From NCBI RefSeq assembly GCF_947494755.1, contig NZ_CANLVZ010000006.1, forward strand, positions 124,001 through 188,000: DNA of 64,000 bases, written 5' to 3'. This document shows, piece after piece, positions 42,526 through 51,633 of the stretch. The translations under genes were made by a program, and so were the position numbers. The notes beneath the pieces were generated by a model. It saw only the letters and a program-made list of their open reading frames with translations. It did not search any database and was not told the DNA's origin. Source of the stretch: an uncultured Tateyamaria sp. Its GTDB lineage: Bacteria > Pseudomonadota > Alphaproteobacteria > Rhodobacterales > Rhodobacteraceae. The stretch's first letter is position 1. Each line of letters starts with the position of its first letter.

Positions 42526-44457
42526 CTATGACACGTGCGACAACACTTTACGCAAGATACCCGCAGGTGGCACGTCTTGCCCTTCGATTTCAACGGCTTG
42601 TGTGGTGTAGTTGAACCAGAATACCTCCGACCCTGTCGCGCGTCGGCGCACGCCTTTGGGCATATCCGTCACCGCGAGCTCCGGCGCGACAACGCGGATC
42701 AGCGCCATATGTGCCACATCATCACCCCACCCCGCCATGTAGGTCACACGCGCGCCGCATTGCACCGCAACAGGCGCATCATCCTCGGTGCGCAACACCA
42801 CCTCACCCCCGCCTTCGATCTGTTCCAGATAGCCCTCGACCTGCCCGCCGCCTGCAAGCGCAATGGGCAGATCGGGCCGGATAGATTGCACCCGCGAGAC
42901 AACCAGATCGCTGCCCGGCCATGCGGGCGGCAGTGGCGTCGTAATGTTGAAATGCGGGTCACGCGCGCCACTGCGCGGGCCGATAATGATTTGGCCTTCG
43001 GCATCGTTCAGCGCCGCTTTCAGATCGTCGGGCATGTGCATCATCCCCGGCACCATCACCAGCGCATAGCCTGCAAAATCCCGCGTCGTGGGGGGGAGGA
43101 TATCCACCGACAGCCCCAGCTTGCGGCAAGCCCGGTACCACGCGAAGACCAACCCGAAATAGCTGAGGTCGACCCCATGCGGCTGCACGGCCCAGGCCGC
43201 GTCGGCGTCATAGTCGAACATGATGGCCACGGGCGCTTGCGCCATAGCCACGTCCGGTGCGTCCTTCAACTCCGCCATCACCTCGGTGGCCTCCCCGAAC
43301 GCTTCCGCCTCGACCGAGTCAGGGCGCAAGAGGCCTGCATGCATCTGCTCTTGCGCGAACGGGGCCTGCCGCCAGCGGAAATAGCACACCGCCTCGGCCC
43401 CGTGAGCAAAGGCTTCCCACGTCCACAGGCGCACCATGCCGGGCAGTGGCGCGGGGTTGTAGGGAGCCCAGTTTACCGGGCCGGGTTGCTGCTCCATCAC
43501 CCACCAGCGTCCATCGCGGCCCACGGCGCGGTAAAGATCATGGTGAAAGGCCTGAAAGTCGGGATCGCCCTGCCGCGCATAGGCGCGCTTGTGGGCGTCA
43601 TCCGCGCCCGAGCGATCCTCGAGAAACCCGAGCGGATAGCTGTCCCATGACGCGATATCGAGGTCGGCGCCCACCTTGAAGTGGTCGAAATCCGTGATCC
43701 GGCCCATGTAGTTGTGGGCAATCGGGGCATCGGAATGGGCGCGGATAATGTCAACCTGCGCGCGGTTGAACGCCACGACCTGATCCGAGGAAAACCGGCG
43801 AAAGGCGTGGGCGTGGGCCGGGTTCACCTCGGTCACGGTCAGATTGGGCAGGCCGATCTGATCGAAATCATCGTAGTCCATCGACCAGAACACGTTGCCC
43901 CATGCCGCATTCAGCGCGTCGATGTCACCGTCATTGCCGGGCCCCGGAAATTGCCCGCGCAACCAGTCGTGAAAGGCGGTACGGGCGGCGTCGGAATAGC
44001 TGAGCACCGTGTCGTGGCAGCTGTATTCATTGTCCGTCTGCCACGCAGCCACGTGCGGGTTCGGCCCGTAGCGTTTGGCCAACGCGGTCACGATCTTGCG
44101 GCATTCGGCGAGGTATCCGGCGTGCGAAAAACAGTAGTGGCGGCGCGAGCCGTAGCCGCGCACGCGCCCTTCGGCATCGACCGGCAACATCCCCGGATGC
44201 TTGGCAACGACCCATGCGGGCGGGGTCGCCGTGGGGGTGCCCAGCACGACGCGCAGGCCCGCCGCCCCGAGGGTTTCGATGGCGCGATCGAGCCAGCCCC
44301 AATCGTAGGTGCCCTCGACCGGCTCCATCCGTTTCCACGCAAATTCCCCGATCCGCACCCATGTGAGGCCGAGATCGGCCATGCGTACCGCGTCCTCGGC
44401 CCACTGCGCCTCGGGCCAGTGTTCCGGGTAGTAGCAAACGCCAAGCGTGCGCTTCAT
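42526..44457 (-). CDS. Beta-galactosidase, GH42
   Basis: 643 residues. GH42 N-terminal TIM barrel: GVCYYPEHWPEAQW, LTWVRIGEFAWKRMEP, TPTATPPAW, the acid/base Glu144 in WQTDNEYSCHD, and the nucleophile Glu in WWVMEQQPGPVNWAP. The trimerisation (about 400-600) and C-terminal beta domains are complete. No signal peptide, so it acts on beta-galactosides taken into the cell. Member of the galactoside operon; its start overlaps the lactonase stop by 4 bases. Confidence 0.95.
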   Translation of the reverse strand: MKRTLGVCYYPEHWPEAQWAEDAVRMADLGLTWVRIGEFAWKRMEPVEGTYDWGWLDRAIETLGAAGLRVVLGTPTATPPAWVVAKHPGMLPVDAEGRVRGYGSRRHYCFSHAGYLAECRKIVTALAKRYGPNPHVAAWQTDNEYSCHDTVLSYSDAARTAFHDWLRGQFPGPGNDGDIDALNAAWGNVFWSMDYDDFDQIGLPNLTVTEVNPAHAHAFRRFSSDQVVAFNRAQVDIIRAHSDAPIAHNYMGRITDFDHFKVGADLDIASWDSYPLGFLEDRSGADDAHKRAYARQGDPDFQAFHHDLYRAVGRDGRWWVMEQQPGPVNWAPYNPAPLPGMVRLWTWEAFAHGAEAVCYFRWRQAPFAQEQMHAGLLRPDSVEAEAFGEATEVMAELKDAPDVAMAQAPVAIMFDYDADAAWAVQPHGVDLSYFGLVFAWYRACRKLGLSVDILPPTTRDFAGYALVMVPGMMHMPDDLKAALNDAEGQIIIGPRSGARDPHFNITTPLPPAWPGSDLVVSRVQSIRPDLPIALAGGGQVEGYLEQIEGGGEVVLRTEDDAPVAVQCGARVTYMAGWGDDVAHMALIRVVAPELAVTDMPKGVRRRATGSEVFWFNYTTQAVEIEGQDVPPAGILRKVLSHVS

Positions 44458-45287
44458 AGGATCACCTGATGCTCGCGCTGGCCCTTGATGCCAACGCCTA
44501 TGGAAAATGTCATACCGCCCTGCGCGTCATCGACACCTTGCGCCGCGGAGGTCACAAACAAGGTCGTGGCTTCGGCACCGCCAAAGGCCGGGCAGGTGGT
44601 CTGGGTTGCGGGCACCTCAATGGCGCGCACGAGCCTGCCGTCGGGGTTGTAGCAGGCGACACGGCCCGCCCCCCACTGCGCGTTCCAGAGGTTGCCATCG
44701 GCGTCCACAACCGCGCCATCCGGGTTCAGCCCGTCCGGGCGCAAGTCCACAAAGGTCTCAGGCGCGCCCGTGGGCCAACCTTCACTGTCCAGAGCAACCC
44801 TTTGGATTTGCTGAGAGAACGTGTCGGAGAAATAGGCCACCGTCCCGCCCGGCGCAAAACAGATCGCGTTGGAGATCGTGATCTTGTCGAACAGCTTGCG
44901 CAGCTCGCCTCTGTAGTAGCGATAGATCGCGCCCGCGAAGGGTTCGGCGTTCCGCCCCATGGTTCCAATCCAGAACCCGCCGTAGGGGTCCGCACGGCCG
45001 TCATTTGATCGCGTGACCGGATTGTCCGCCTCAAGCTCCACCACCAGCGTGCGCGCACCGGTGTTGATGTTGAACCGCCAAAGGCCCAAGGCGGAGGCGA
45101 TCAGCAGCGTGTCATGATCGACCCACCCGGTCGCGGAAACGTGTTCGTCAAAGTCCCACACCTGTCGGTCCTGGCCTTTACAGAACAGCCGCTTGCCCAG
45201 AATATCAAACCAGAACAAGGCGTTGCGGGTCGGGTGCCACATCACGCCCTCGCCCAGGGCGCAGGCGTGGTCGTCAAAGACGTCCAT
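44454..45287 (-). CDS. SMP-30-family lactonase (probable galactonolactonase)
   Basis: 277 residues. SMP-30 propeller: CALGEGVMWHPTRNALFWFDI (metal Glu), RSNDGRADPYGGFWIGTM, NAICFAPGGTVAYFSDTFSQQI and NPDGAVVDADGNLWNAQWGAG. In this operon it would hydrolyse D-galactono-lactone, product of the dehydrogenase encoded three genes upstream, to D-galactonate. Its ATG overlaps the dgoA stop by one base and its end overlaps the beta-galactosidase start. Confidence 0.87.
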   Translation of the reverse strand: MDVFDDHACALGEGVMWHPTRNALFWFDILGKRLFCKGQDRQVWDFDEHVSATGWVDHDTLLIASALGLWRFNINTGARTLVVELEADNPVTRSNDGRADPYGGFWIGTMGRNAEPFAGAIYRYYRGELRKLFDKITISNAICFAPGGTVAYFSDTFSQQIQRVALDSEGWPTGAPETFVDLRPDGLNPDGAVVDADGNLWNAQWGAGRVACYNPDGRLVRAIEVPATQTTCPAFGGAEATTLFVTSAAQGVDDAQGGMTFSIGVGIKGQREHQVIL

Positions 45288-45889
45288 CAGACACCCGCAT
45301 CATAGGCGGCCACCATGTCGGCGGCCCGGCTGGCCACATCCGCGACACTCATCCCCGGCTTGTAAAGCGCGGAGCCAATGCCGAAGCCGGTGATGCCAGC
45401 GGCGAACCACTCGGCGAAATTGGCTGGGCCCACCCCGCCCACGGCGTAGGTTTTCGTGCCCTTGGGCAGAACCGCGCTGATGGCCTTGAGCCCCTCCACG
45501 CCCAACAGGGACGCCGGAAAAAGCTTCAGCCCATCCGCGCCTGCGTGCAGCGCGGCAAAGCATTCGGTCGGAGTCATCACACCGGGAAAAGACAGCATGC
45601 CGGCCTGTTTCGTGGCGACAATCACGCTGGCATTCGCATCCGGCGACACAACCATATGCGCGCCCATCTCGTGCAGGCGCTCGACGTCAGACACCTCGAG
45701 CACGGTGCCCGCACCAATCATTGCCGCGCCGCCGTGCTTGCCCAGCATCTGTCCAATACTCTCAAAGGCATCTGGTGAATTCAGCGGTACCTCGATCCGG
45801 GTAATCCCGGCGTCCATCAGGGCGTCGGCCACGGGCAGTGCCTCATCCGGGGTGATGCCCCGCAGAATTGCGATAATCTCTCGGCTCAT
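45287..45889 (-). CDS. dgoA: 2-dehydro-3-deoxy-6-phosphogalactonate aldolase
   Basis: 200 residues from MSREIIAILRGITPDEAL, an ATG overlapping the dgoK stop (ATGA). KDPG/KDPGal class I aldolase: Glu in IRGITPDEA and IEVPLNSP, Schiff-base Lys in ADGLKLFPAS (about 123-128), VGGVGPANFAEW. It splits KDPGal into pyruvate and glyceraldehyde 3-phosphate, the last DeLey-Doudoroff step. Assignment to galactonate rather than gluconate rests on dgoK and the galactosidases next to it. Confidence 0.92.
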   Translation of the reverse strand: MSREIIAILRGITPDEALPVADALMDAGITRIEVPLNSPDAFESIGQMLGKHGGAAMIGAGTVLEVSDVERLHEMGAHMVVSPDANASVIVATKQAGMLSFPGVMTPTECFAALHAGADGLKLFPASLLGVEGLKAISAVLPKGTKTYAVGGVGPANFAEWFAAGITGFGIGSALYKPGMSVADVASRAADMVAAYDAGV

Positions 45890-46776
45890 GCGGCCTCTCC
45901 ATAGATCTGGGTGTAGGCGGCGGTGAGGCCTGCCAGTGTCATGTCCTGTGCGCCTGCGGTGTGGCACGGCACGCCTTGCGCCGCGAGCGCGGCGGCATAA
46001 GCATCGCTGAGCGTCTCGGCCCCGATCAGCGCGACCTGCTGGCCCAACCAATAGGGGCGCATCGCGGCCAGTTCCGCGCCGATCAGCAGGCCCGACAGAC
46101 GCGCACGGGCTGCATCCCCGGGCAGTGCGTCCAGCAACCCTTCGGCGCGCAAGGAAAACAGCGCAGCGGCGAGGGCCTCGGGGCGCGACAGGGTCTGATC
46201 GACACCTGCCATAAAGGCCGCATCGTCCCACCCGTCAGCCATCGAGTGGCGCAGAACCGATTGGGAGGAGAGCAACGCGAACATCTCGCCCGTCATTGCC
46301 GTGCGGAAACTCACGATCTCGCCCGCGCTGATGTGGACCCATTTGGTGTGGGTGCCGGGCAGACAGATCACCCCGTCAAAGCCCGGATGGGTGGCGATAT
46401 AGCCCGCGATCTGGGTCTCTTCCCCGCGCATCACGTCGGCGGGCTTGGTCTGTTTGACGCCGGGCAGGATGCGCACATTCAGCGCAGTATCAGGCACTTG
46501 CACGGCCTCAGACGCGCCGGGCGGTGCGCATGGCACGGCTGTGTAAGGGGCCTCGGCCCAGCCCTGACGCGAACCAACCATGCCGCAGGCGAGCACCGGC
46601 GCGGGCAGTGCATCGCCCACGAGGGCCTGTAAGGCGGGTTCAAACCCGCCCCGCTCGAGCGTGCCCATGCCCGCGGCAGAACTGCGCGCCTCGATCACTG
46701 CGCCATCCCGGCTCATCAGCCACGCGCGCAGATGCGAGGTGCCCCAGTCAACCGCGATCCACGCCACATCGCCCAT
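45886..46776 (-). CDS. dgoK: 2-dehydro-3-deoxygalactonokinase
   Basis: 296 residues. DgoK family with AVDWGTSHLRAWLM at the N-terminus, ACGMVGSRQGWAEAPY, FDGVICLPGTHTKWVHI and LIGAELAAMRPYW. Phosphorylates 2-dehydro-3-deoxygalactonate at O6 with ATP, giving the substrate for the aldolase downstream. Overlaps the SDR gene upstream by one base and dgoA downstream by four. Confidence 0.93.
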   Translation of the reverse strand: MGDVAWIAVDWGTSHLRAWLMSRDGAVIEARSSAAGMGTLERGGFEPALQALVGDALPAPVLACGMVGSRQGWAEAPYTAVPCAPPGASEAVQVPDTALNVRILPGVKQTKPADVMRGEETQIAGYIATHPGFDGVICLPGTHTKWVHISAGEIVSFRTAMTGEMFALLSSQSVLRHSMADGWDDAAFMAGVDQTLSRPEALAAALFSLRAEGLLDALPGDAARARLSGLLIGAELAAMRPYWLGQQVALIGAETLSDAYAAALAAQGVPCHTAGAQDMTLAGLTAAYTQIYGEAA

Positions 46777-47546
46777 CAGCCCGTCACCACCACGCCGCCA
46801 TCAATGACCATCGCCTGTCCGGTCATCATGCGGCTGGCGTCGGATGCCATGAACAGCGCCGCCCCCACGATGTCGCGCGGCTCAAGATGTTCCTTGAGGC
46901 ACTGGCGTTCCATATGCGCGGCGAGACCCTCAGGCGTGGCCCATTTGTCGAGTTGTTTCTGGGTCAGCACCCAGCCGGGGGCCAGCGCGTTCACTCGAAT
47001 CTTGTCGGGGCCAAACTCGCGCGCGAGGCTGCGGGTCATGCCGTTGATCCCCGAATTGGCCCCCGTATAGAGCGGATAGCCCGCATTCCCCATCATGTAG
47101 CTGATCGAGGAGAAGTTGATGATCGACCCGCCCCCGGCCGCTTTCATGCCGGGGATCACGGCTTGGCAAGCGAAGAAGTAGGCCTTGAGATTGATCGCGA
47201 TCATCCAGTCAAAGAATTCTTCGTCAACGGCGGCCGTTTCGTGGCGTTTATCGTTGGCGGCGTTGTTGACCAGCGCACGGATAGGTCCGTGCGCTTCTGC
47301 CGCCTGATCGATGCACGCCCGCAGAGCCCCGATGTCGGTGATGTCACAGGGCATGAATAGCGGGCGGTTGCTGTATTTCTGCTCCATCTCATCGCAAAAC
47401 GCCGTGGAATCAGAGCGTTGGACGAAGGCGACCTTGGCCCCCTGCTCCACGAACCCTTCCGTGAGGGACGCCCCGATGCCAGACCCGCCGCCCGTGATGA
47501 ACACGGACGCCCCGGCCAGATCGTGAAATGTCGCAGTCTCTTTCAT
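46776..47546 (-). CDS. SDR oxidoreductase, probable galactose 1-dehydrogenase
   Basis: 256 residues. Rossmann fold with GGGSGIGASL, NNAAND, and FSSISYMMGNAGYPLYTGANSG. Ser147 and Tyr160 align with the catalytic Ser and Tyr, but the residue four after the Tyr is Asn164 instead of the usual Lys (YxxxK becomes YxxxN). C-terminal TRSLAREFG..RVNALAPGW and MMTGQAMVIDGG are typical. By operon context it would oxidise D-galactose to the lactone. The Lys loss may be a subgroup trait or may impair or change the reaction. Confidence 0.82.
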   Translation of the reverse strand: MKETATFHDLAGASVFITGGGSGIGASLTEGFVEQGAKVAFVQRSDSTAFCDEMEQKYSNRPLFMPCDITDIGALRACIDQAAEAHGPIRALVNNAANDKRHETAAVDEEFFDWMIAINLKAYFFACQAVIPGMKAAGGGSIINFSSISYMMGNAGYPLYTGANSGINGMTRSLAREFGPDKIRVNALAPGWVLTQKQLDKWATPEGLAAHMERQCLKEHLEPRDIVGAALFMASDASRMMTGQAMVIDGGVVVTG

Positions 47547-47568
47547 CTCTTACCTCTTCTTCCGGCCC

Positions 47569-49653
47569 TCAGGCCAGATCGCCCTTGATGACCCACATCC
47601 GTTCAGGAAAGCTCCACGGCAGGGTCAGCCCATGATACATCAGATAGGCCCCGCTCACCACGAGGGGGCCGGATTTCAGCGCGTTGGCGCCGCGCGACAG
47701 GTGCCCGATCTCGTCCCGGTTCACCAACTCGATGCGGTACTTGGCCTCCGGTGTCAGCCGGGTCAGCCGCAAGGGGCGCGGCGCAATCTGATCGGAGGTC
47801 GCGGCCTTACCCGCAAAGACCACGAACTGCGCGCCGCCCACCTCAAGATGCTGCTCGGCCATCACCGCCGGGTCCGCACTGTCCAGCCGCAAAATATCGG
47901 CCCCGTACATCCAGTCGCGATTGTATTTCCACCAGCCGGTGACGCGGCTCAGAACCTCGGCCTCGTCCTCGGTCAATTCGCGGGGGTCCATCTCGAAGCC
48001 CATATGACGTTGCGCGGCGACCCATGCCCGGAATCGGATATCGAGCGTGCGTCCCGACGTGTGGCAGGTGCGCGGCCCCACATGGCTGCCGGTCACGGCC
48101 ATGGGCAGAAAGATTGACGCGTTGTGTTGGATGCGCAGCCGTTCTACCGCGTCATTGCTGTCGCTGAGCCAGACGCGCTGTGTGCGCTCCATGATGCCAA
48201 AGTCGATGCGCCCGCCGCCGGACGCGCAGCTTTCAATCTCCACATGCGGAAACTCGCGCCGCAGCCGGTCCAGCAGCGCATAGGATCCCCGCGTCTGCGC
48301 CGCATCCGGCATGGGCAGCACGCGGTTGTGATCCCATTTCACGTATTCGATGTCGTGGCGGGCCAGAATGTCGCTGATACGCGCAAACAGAAAGGACTGG
48401 ACCGCAGGCAGCGCCATGTTGAGCGCCATTTGCTGTCGGCCCATGATCTGATCCCCACCGCCCAAAGCCCAGTCGGGATGGGCGCGGAAGATGTCGGAGT
48501 TCGGGTTGATCATCTCGGGCTCGAACCAGATGCCAAAGGTCATATCCAGCGATTTGACGTGATCAATCAGCGGCGTCAGCCCGTCGGGATATTTGCGGGG
48601 ATCGACCTCCCAATCGCTCAGGGCTTGCGTGTCATCATCGCGGCTGCCGAACCAGCCGTCATCCAGTACGAAGCGTTCGGCCCCCAACTCAGCGGCGCGG
48701 CCCGCGATGTCTTTCAACTCATCGAGGTTATGGTCGAAATAGACCGCTTCCCAGCAATTGTAGTGGACGGGGCGCGGTAGTCCCGGGCGCGGAAACGTCA
48801 CGATCCGGTCGCGCAGGTGGCGTTGAAAGGCCACCGCGCAGCCGTTCAGCCCATCATCGGAGAAAACGGCATAAAGCTTGCCGGTCGCGAATTTTGTCTG
48901 CGCGCTGCCCTCGACCCGTGCGGCGTGGCCGAACTGGATCTGGCGGCGACCATCAGGTAACTCCTCGGCCACCATACGATGCCCGCCCGACCAGCCATAG
49001 TGGAAAGCATACGTGTGCCCGGAAGCGTTCGAGGCACCGCGCACGGGGACAATCAGCCCTGGGAAATGTTCGTGACCCGTGCGGCCCGTCCGGTTCTCGC
49101 GGTAGCGCATGCCGGGGGACCACTGCGTGCGGTTCATCTGGAACTCGCCGCACCAGCGCCCTGCGAAATCGATCATCTCGTCAGCAAGTTGCGGGGCGGG
49201 AAAGACCGGCGCACTCAGCCAATGCAGGTGCATGGGGTTCTCGGCCTCGACCTCGGCGCTGGCCTCGATGATGTGGGTGTCAGGATCAAGGGCAAAGCGC
49301 GCGCGATAGGTCAGCACGCGGTCCTGATCGAGATAGGTCAGAATCAGCACGTTCTCCCCCAGATCGGCCTGCTCCAGACAGAACTTGGGCAAAAACGGCG
49401 TGCCGTCGCCATTGCGGATGATCAAACCGGGCTGGCCCGGAAAGGACCGGGTCGCTTCGGGGCAGATGCTCAGCTCGGGGTTGGCATCCAGCATGCCGCC
49501 AGTCACATCCAGTGTGTAAGCCTCGTATAGCGTGGTCAGATCTTCGGTTTCTGGCAGGCTCGGGCCCCAATAGACCACCTCGGCCAGCCGGCCCCGGTCC
49601 GAGCCGAGCACCAAAGTCTGACGCCCATCGTCCAGGCGCCAACAGCGTATCAC
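47569..49653 (-). CDS. Alpha-galactosidase, GH36
   Basis: 694 residues from a GTG that overlaps the upstream permease stop (GTGA), so the longer open frame upstream is not used. GH36 layout: N-terminal beta-supersandwich, then a TIM barrel with NCWEAVYFDHNLDELK, FVLDDGWFGSRDDD, GIWFEPEMI, the nucleophile Asp in YVKWDHNR and the acid/base Asp in SDSNDAVERLRIQ. Cytoplasmic; hydrolyses alpha-1,6-galactosides such as melibiose or raffinose after uptake. With GH42 it lets the operon use both anomers. Confidence 0.94.
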   Translation of the reverse strand: MIRCWRLDDGRQTLVLGSDRGRLAEVVYWGPSLPETEDLTTLYEAYTLDVTGGMLDANPELSICPEATRSFPGQPGLIIRNGDGTPFLPKFCLEQADLGENVLILTYLDQDRVLTYRARFALDPDTHIIEASAEVEAENPMHLHWLSAPVFPAPQLADEMIDFAGRWCGEFQMNRTQWSPGMRYRENRTGRTGHEHFPGLIVPVRGASNASGHTYAFHYGWSGGHRMVAEELPDGRRQIQFGHAARVEGSAQTKFATGKLYAVFSDDGLNGCAVAFQRHLRDRIVTFPRPGLPRPVHYNCWEAVYFDHNLDELKDIAGRAAELGAERFVLDDGWFGSRDDDTQALSDWEVDPRKYPDGLTPLIDHVKSLDMTFGIWFEPEMINPNSDIFRAHPDWALGGGDQIMGRQQMALNMALPAVQSFLFARISDILARHDIEYVKWDHNRVLPMPDAAQTRGSYALLDRLRREFPHVEIESCASGGGRIDFGIMERTQRVWLSDSNDAVERLRIQHNASIFLPMAVTGSHVGPRTCHTSGRTLDIRFRAWVAAQRHMGFEMDPRELTEDEAEVLSRVTGWWKYNRDWMYGADILRLDSADPAVMAEQHLEVGGAQFVVFAGKAATSDQIAPRPLRLTRLTPEAKYRIELVNRDEIGHLSRGANALKSGPLVVSGAYLMYHGLTLPWSFPERMWVIKGDLA

Positions 49654-50498
49654 TTTACAGCCCCCAGGGTCAGACCGGCGATGAAATGCCGCTGCATCAG
49701 GAAGAAACACACGACCGGCGGGATGGCCGCCAACAAGGACGCGGCAGACACCAGATGCCAGTTGTTCACGAACTGCCCGTTGAGGGCGCGCACGCCTGCT
49801 GTGATGGGCTTGGCTCCCTCGCCTTGCGTCAGCACGTTGGCCCAGAAAAAATCGTTCCACACGAAGGTGAAGATCAGCACCGCAAGGGCCGCAATCGCAG
49901 GGCGCACCAGCGGCAGCACGACGTACCAGAAGATTTTCCACTCGGCCACGCCCTCAATCCGGGCGGATTCCACCAGATCGAAGGGCAGCGCCTTGATGAA
50001 ATTGCGCATAAACAACGTACAGAACCCTGTCTGGAAGGCCGCGTGGAACAGGAACTGACCCGCAATCGTGTCATAGAGCCCGGTCTGCACCGACATATCC
50101 CGCACCGGCACCATCAGGATCTGGAAGGGGATGAAATTGCCCGCAACAAACAGAAAGAACAGCGGCAGCGCGACGCGGAAGCGGTAGATCGCGAGTGCGT
50201 AGCCCGCAAGGCAGGCCAGTGCAACCGAGATGACGACCGTGGGCACCGTGATCAGCACCGAGTTCCACATGTACTGAGCCGCAGCGGATTGGGTGAAGAC
50301 GGCTGTGTAATTTTCGATGATGGCGAATTCCGAGGGCCAACCAAACACGTTGCCCGAGTTGATATCGGCGGCCGAGCGGATCGACGTCAGAAAGATCGCC
50401 AGCAACGGCAACAGCCACAGGATCAGCGCGAAGGGCAAAAAGGCTTGGTACGCAGCGCGCGTGGCGGGGCCTGACTTTTCAATAGGTTTCGGAAACAT
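49650..50498 (-). CDS. Carbohydrate ABC transporter permease, MalG type
   Basis: 282 residues from MFPKPIEKSG. Six helices; the EAA loop is ALPFDLVESARIEGVAEWKIFWYVVLPLVRP (Glu-Ser-Ala...Gly), the docking site for the ATPase. Ends KQR-less: FLMQRHFIAGLTLGAVK, the family's usual close. Overlaps GH36 start by 4 bases and follows the MalF-type permease by one base. Confidence 0.92.
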   Translation of the reverse strand: MFPKPIEKSGPATRAAYQAFLPFALILWLLPLLAIFLTSIRSAADINSGNVFGWPSEFAIIENYTAVFTQSAAAQYMWNSVLITVPTVVISVALACLAGYALAIYRFRVALPLFFLFVAGNFIPFQILMVPVRDMSVQTGLYDTIAGQFLFHAAFQTGFCTLFMRNFIKALPFDLVESARIEGVAEWKIFWYVVLPLVRPAIAALAVLIFTFVWNDFFWANVLTQGEGAKPITAGVRALNGQFVNNWHLVSAASLLAAIPPVVCFFLMQRHFIAGLTLGAVK

Positions 50499-50499
50499 C

Positions 50500-51495
50500 T
50501 CAGCGCCCCCCTCTTTCGTCCTGGTACATGCGCCACAGGAAATAACTGATGAAGAACAGCATGATGCCGAACAGCACCGTCGCCACGGACGAGCCATAGC
50601 CATAGCGTTCGCCATACTCGGAAATCGCGACTTCGTACATGTAATGGGACAGCACGTTGGTCGACCCGAACGGGCCTCCTTGAGTCATGATCGCGATCAT
50701 ATCAAACGATCGCAGCGCGCCAATCACGGTCACAACGACGGCGATGAAAGTCGCGGGTTTGAGTTGCGGCACCACGACGTACCACAGCATTTTCCACCCC
50801 TTCGCTCCGTCCAGCCGCGCCGCCTCGATCTGGTCCGAGGCCACGTTGTTAAGGCCCGTGAGGTACAGAATCATGCAATAGGCGATCTGCGGCCAGAGCC
50901 CGGCGGCAATGATGCCATAGGTCGCCCATTCGGGGCTCGACAGGATGTCGGGAGCGGGACGCGAGCAGGTGAAGGTCACGTTGCCCAAGATGTTGGTTGT
51001 TTCCTCGCAAAAGATCGCCTTCCAGACGGTGCCCACGACCCCGAAATCAGGGTTGTAGAACCAGCCGAAGATCAGGCCGACGACGACTTGGGAAATCACG
51101 AACGGAAAGAAGAACATCGACTTGTAAAAGCGCATACCCGTCACCGTCTGGTTCAGAAACAGCGCGATGAAGAGGCCCAAGGGCACCGCCAACATATACA
51201 GCACCAGCCATGCGATGTTGTTGCGCAGCGAGGTCCAGAAATTCGGGTCATCCCAGAGCTTGACGTAGTTGTCGAAACCGACCCAGACGGCGGTGCTTTC
51301 GCCGTCCACATTATAAAGGCCGTTCCACTCGTAAAGGCTCAGCCACAGGGATTCAAAGATCGGGATGACGACGTAGATCGCGAAAAAGATCAGCGCCGGG
51401 ATCAGGAATATCCAAGGCGCGATGGCCAACTTGTTCCGGCGGACCCAACTGGGCCGCTTGGGCACATCGGTGTCTGGCACAACGGCATGGGACAT
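50500..51495 (-). CDS. Sugar ABC transporter permease, MalF type
   Basis: 331 residues from the ATG with GGAG upstream. Six to seven helices; EAA loop ASDQIEAARLDGAKGWKMLWYVVVPQLKP. Partners with the MalG-type permease next to it, the binding protein upstream and the ATPase across the divergent promoter. A short loop segment around residues 165-205 with Cys (FCEETTN, FTCSRP) is a periplasmic loop. Confidence 0.92.
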   Translation of the reverse strand: MSHAVVPDTDVPKRPSWVRRNKLAIAPWIFLIPALIFFAIYVVIPIFESLWLSLYEWNGLYNVDGESTAVWVGFDNYVKLWDDPNFWTSLRNNIAWLVLYMLAVPLGLFIALFLNQTVTGMRFYKSMFFFPFVISQVVVGLIFGWFYNPDFGVVGTVWKAIFCEETTNILGNVTFTCSRPAPDILSSPEWATYGIIAAGLWPQIAYCMILYLTGLNNVASDQIEAARLDGAKGWKMLWYVVVPQLKPATFIAVVVTVIGALRSFDMIAIMTQGGPFGSTNVLSHYMYEVAISEYGERYGYGSSVATVLFGIMLFFISYFLWRMYQDERGGR

Positions 51496-51600
51496 GGGGG
51501 TGCGCTCCTGATCTGATAATGGACTGCGCGGCAAAGATGACGCCTAACCGCATGAAAAGGCTCGGGAACAAGCCCTTGCAAAAGGTCAGTTGGAAAACGT

Positions 51601-51624
51601 AGGGCGGGCAATTTTGCCCGCCCT
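51601..51624 (-). terminator. Intercistronic hairpin between binding protein and permeases
   Basis: Perfect 11-bp stem AGGGCGGGCAA / TTGCCCGCCCT with a two-base loop. Read on the minus strand it follows the binding-protein gene and is followed by ACGTTTTCC. A partial terminator or RNA stabiliser here would make the binding protein more abundant than the permeases. Confidence 0.75.
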
Positions 51625-51633
51625 ATCAATCAC

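Noticed and set aside
47569-49941. 790-residue form of the GH36 alpha-galactosidase
   Set aside because: The first 96 codons lie inside the permease gene; the GTG overlapping the permease stop restores the usual length.
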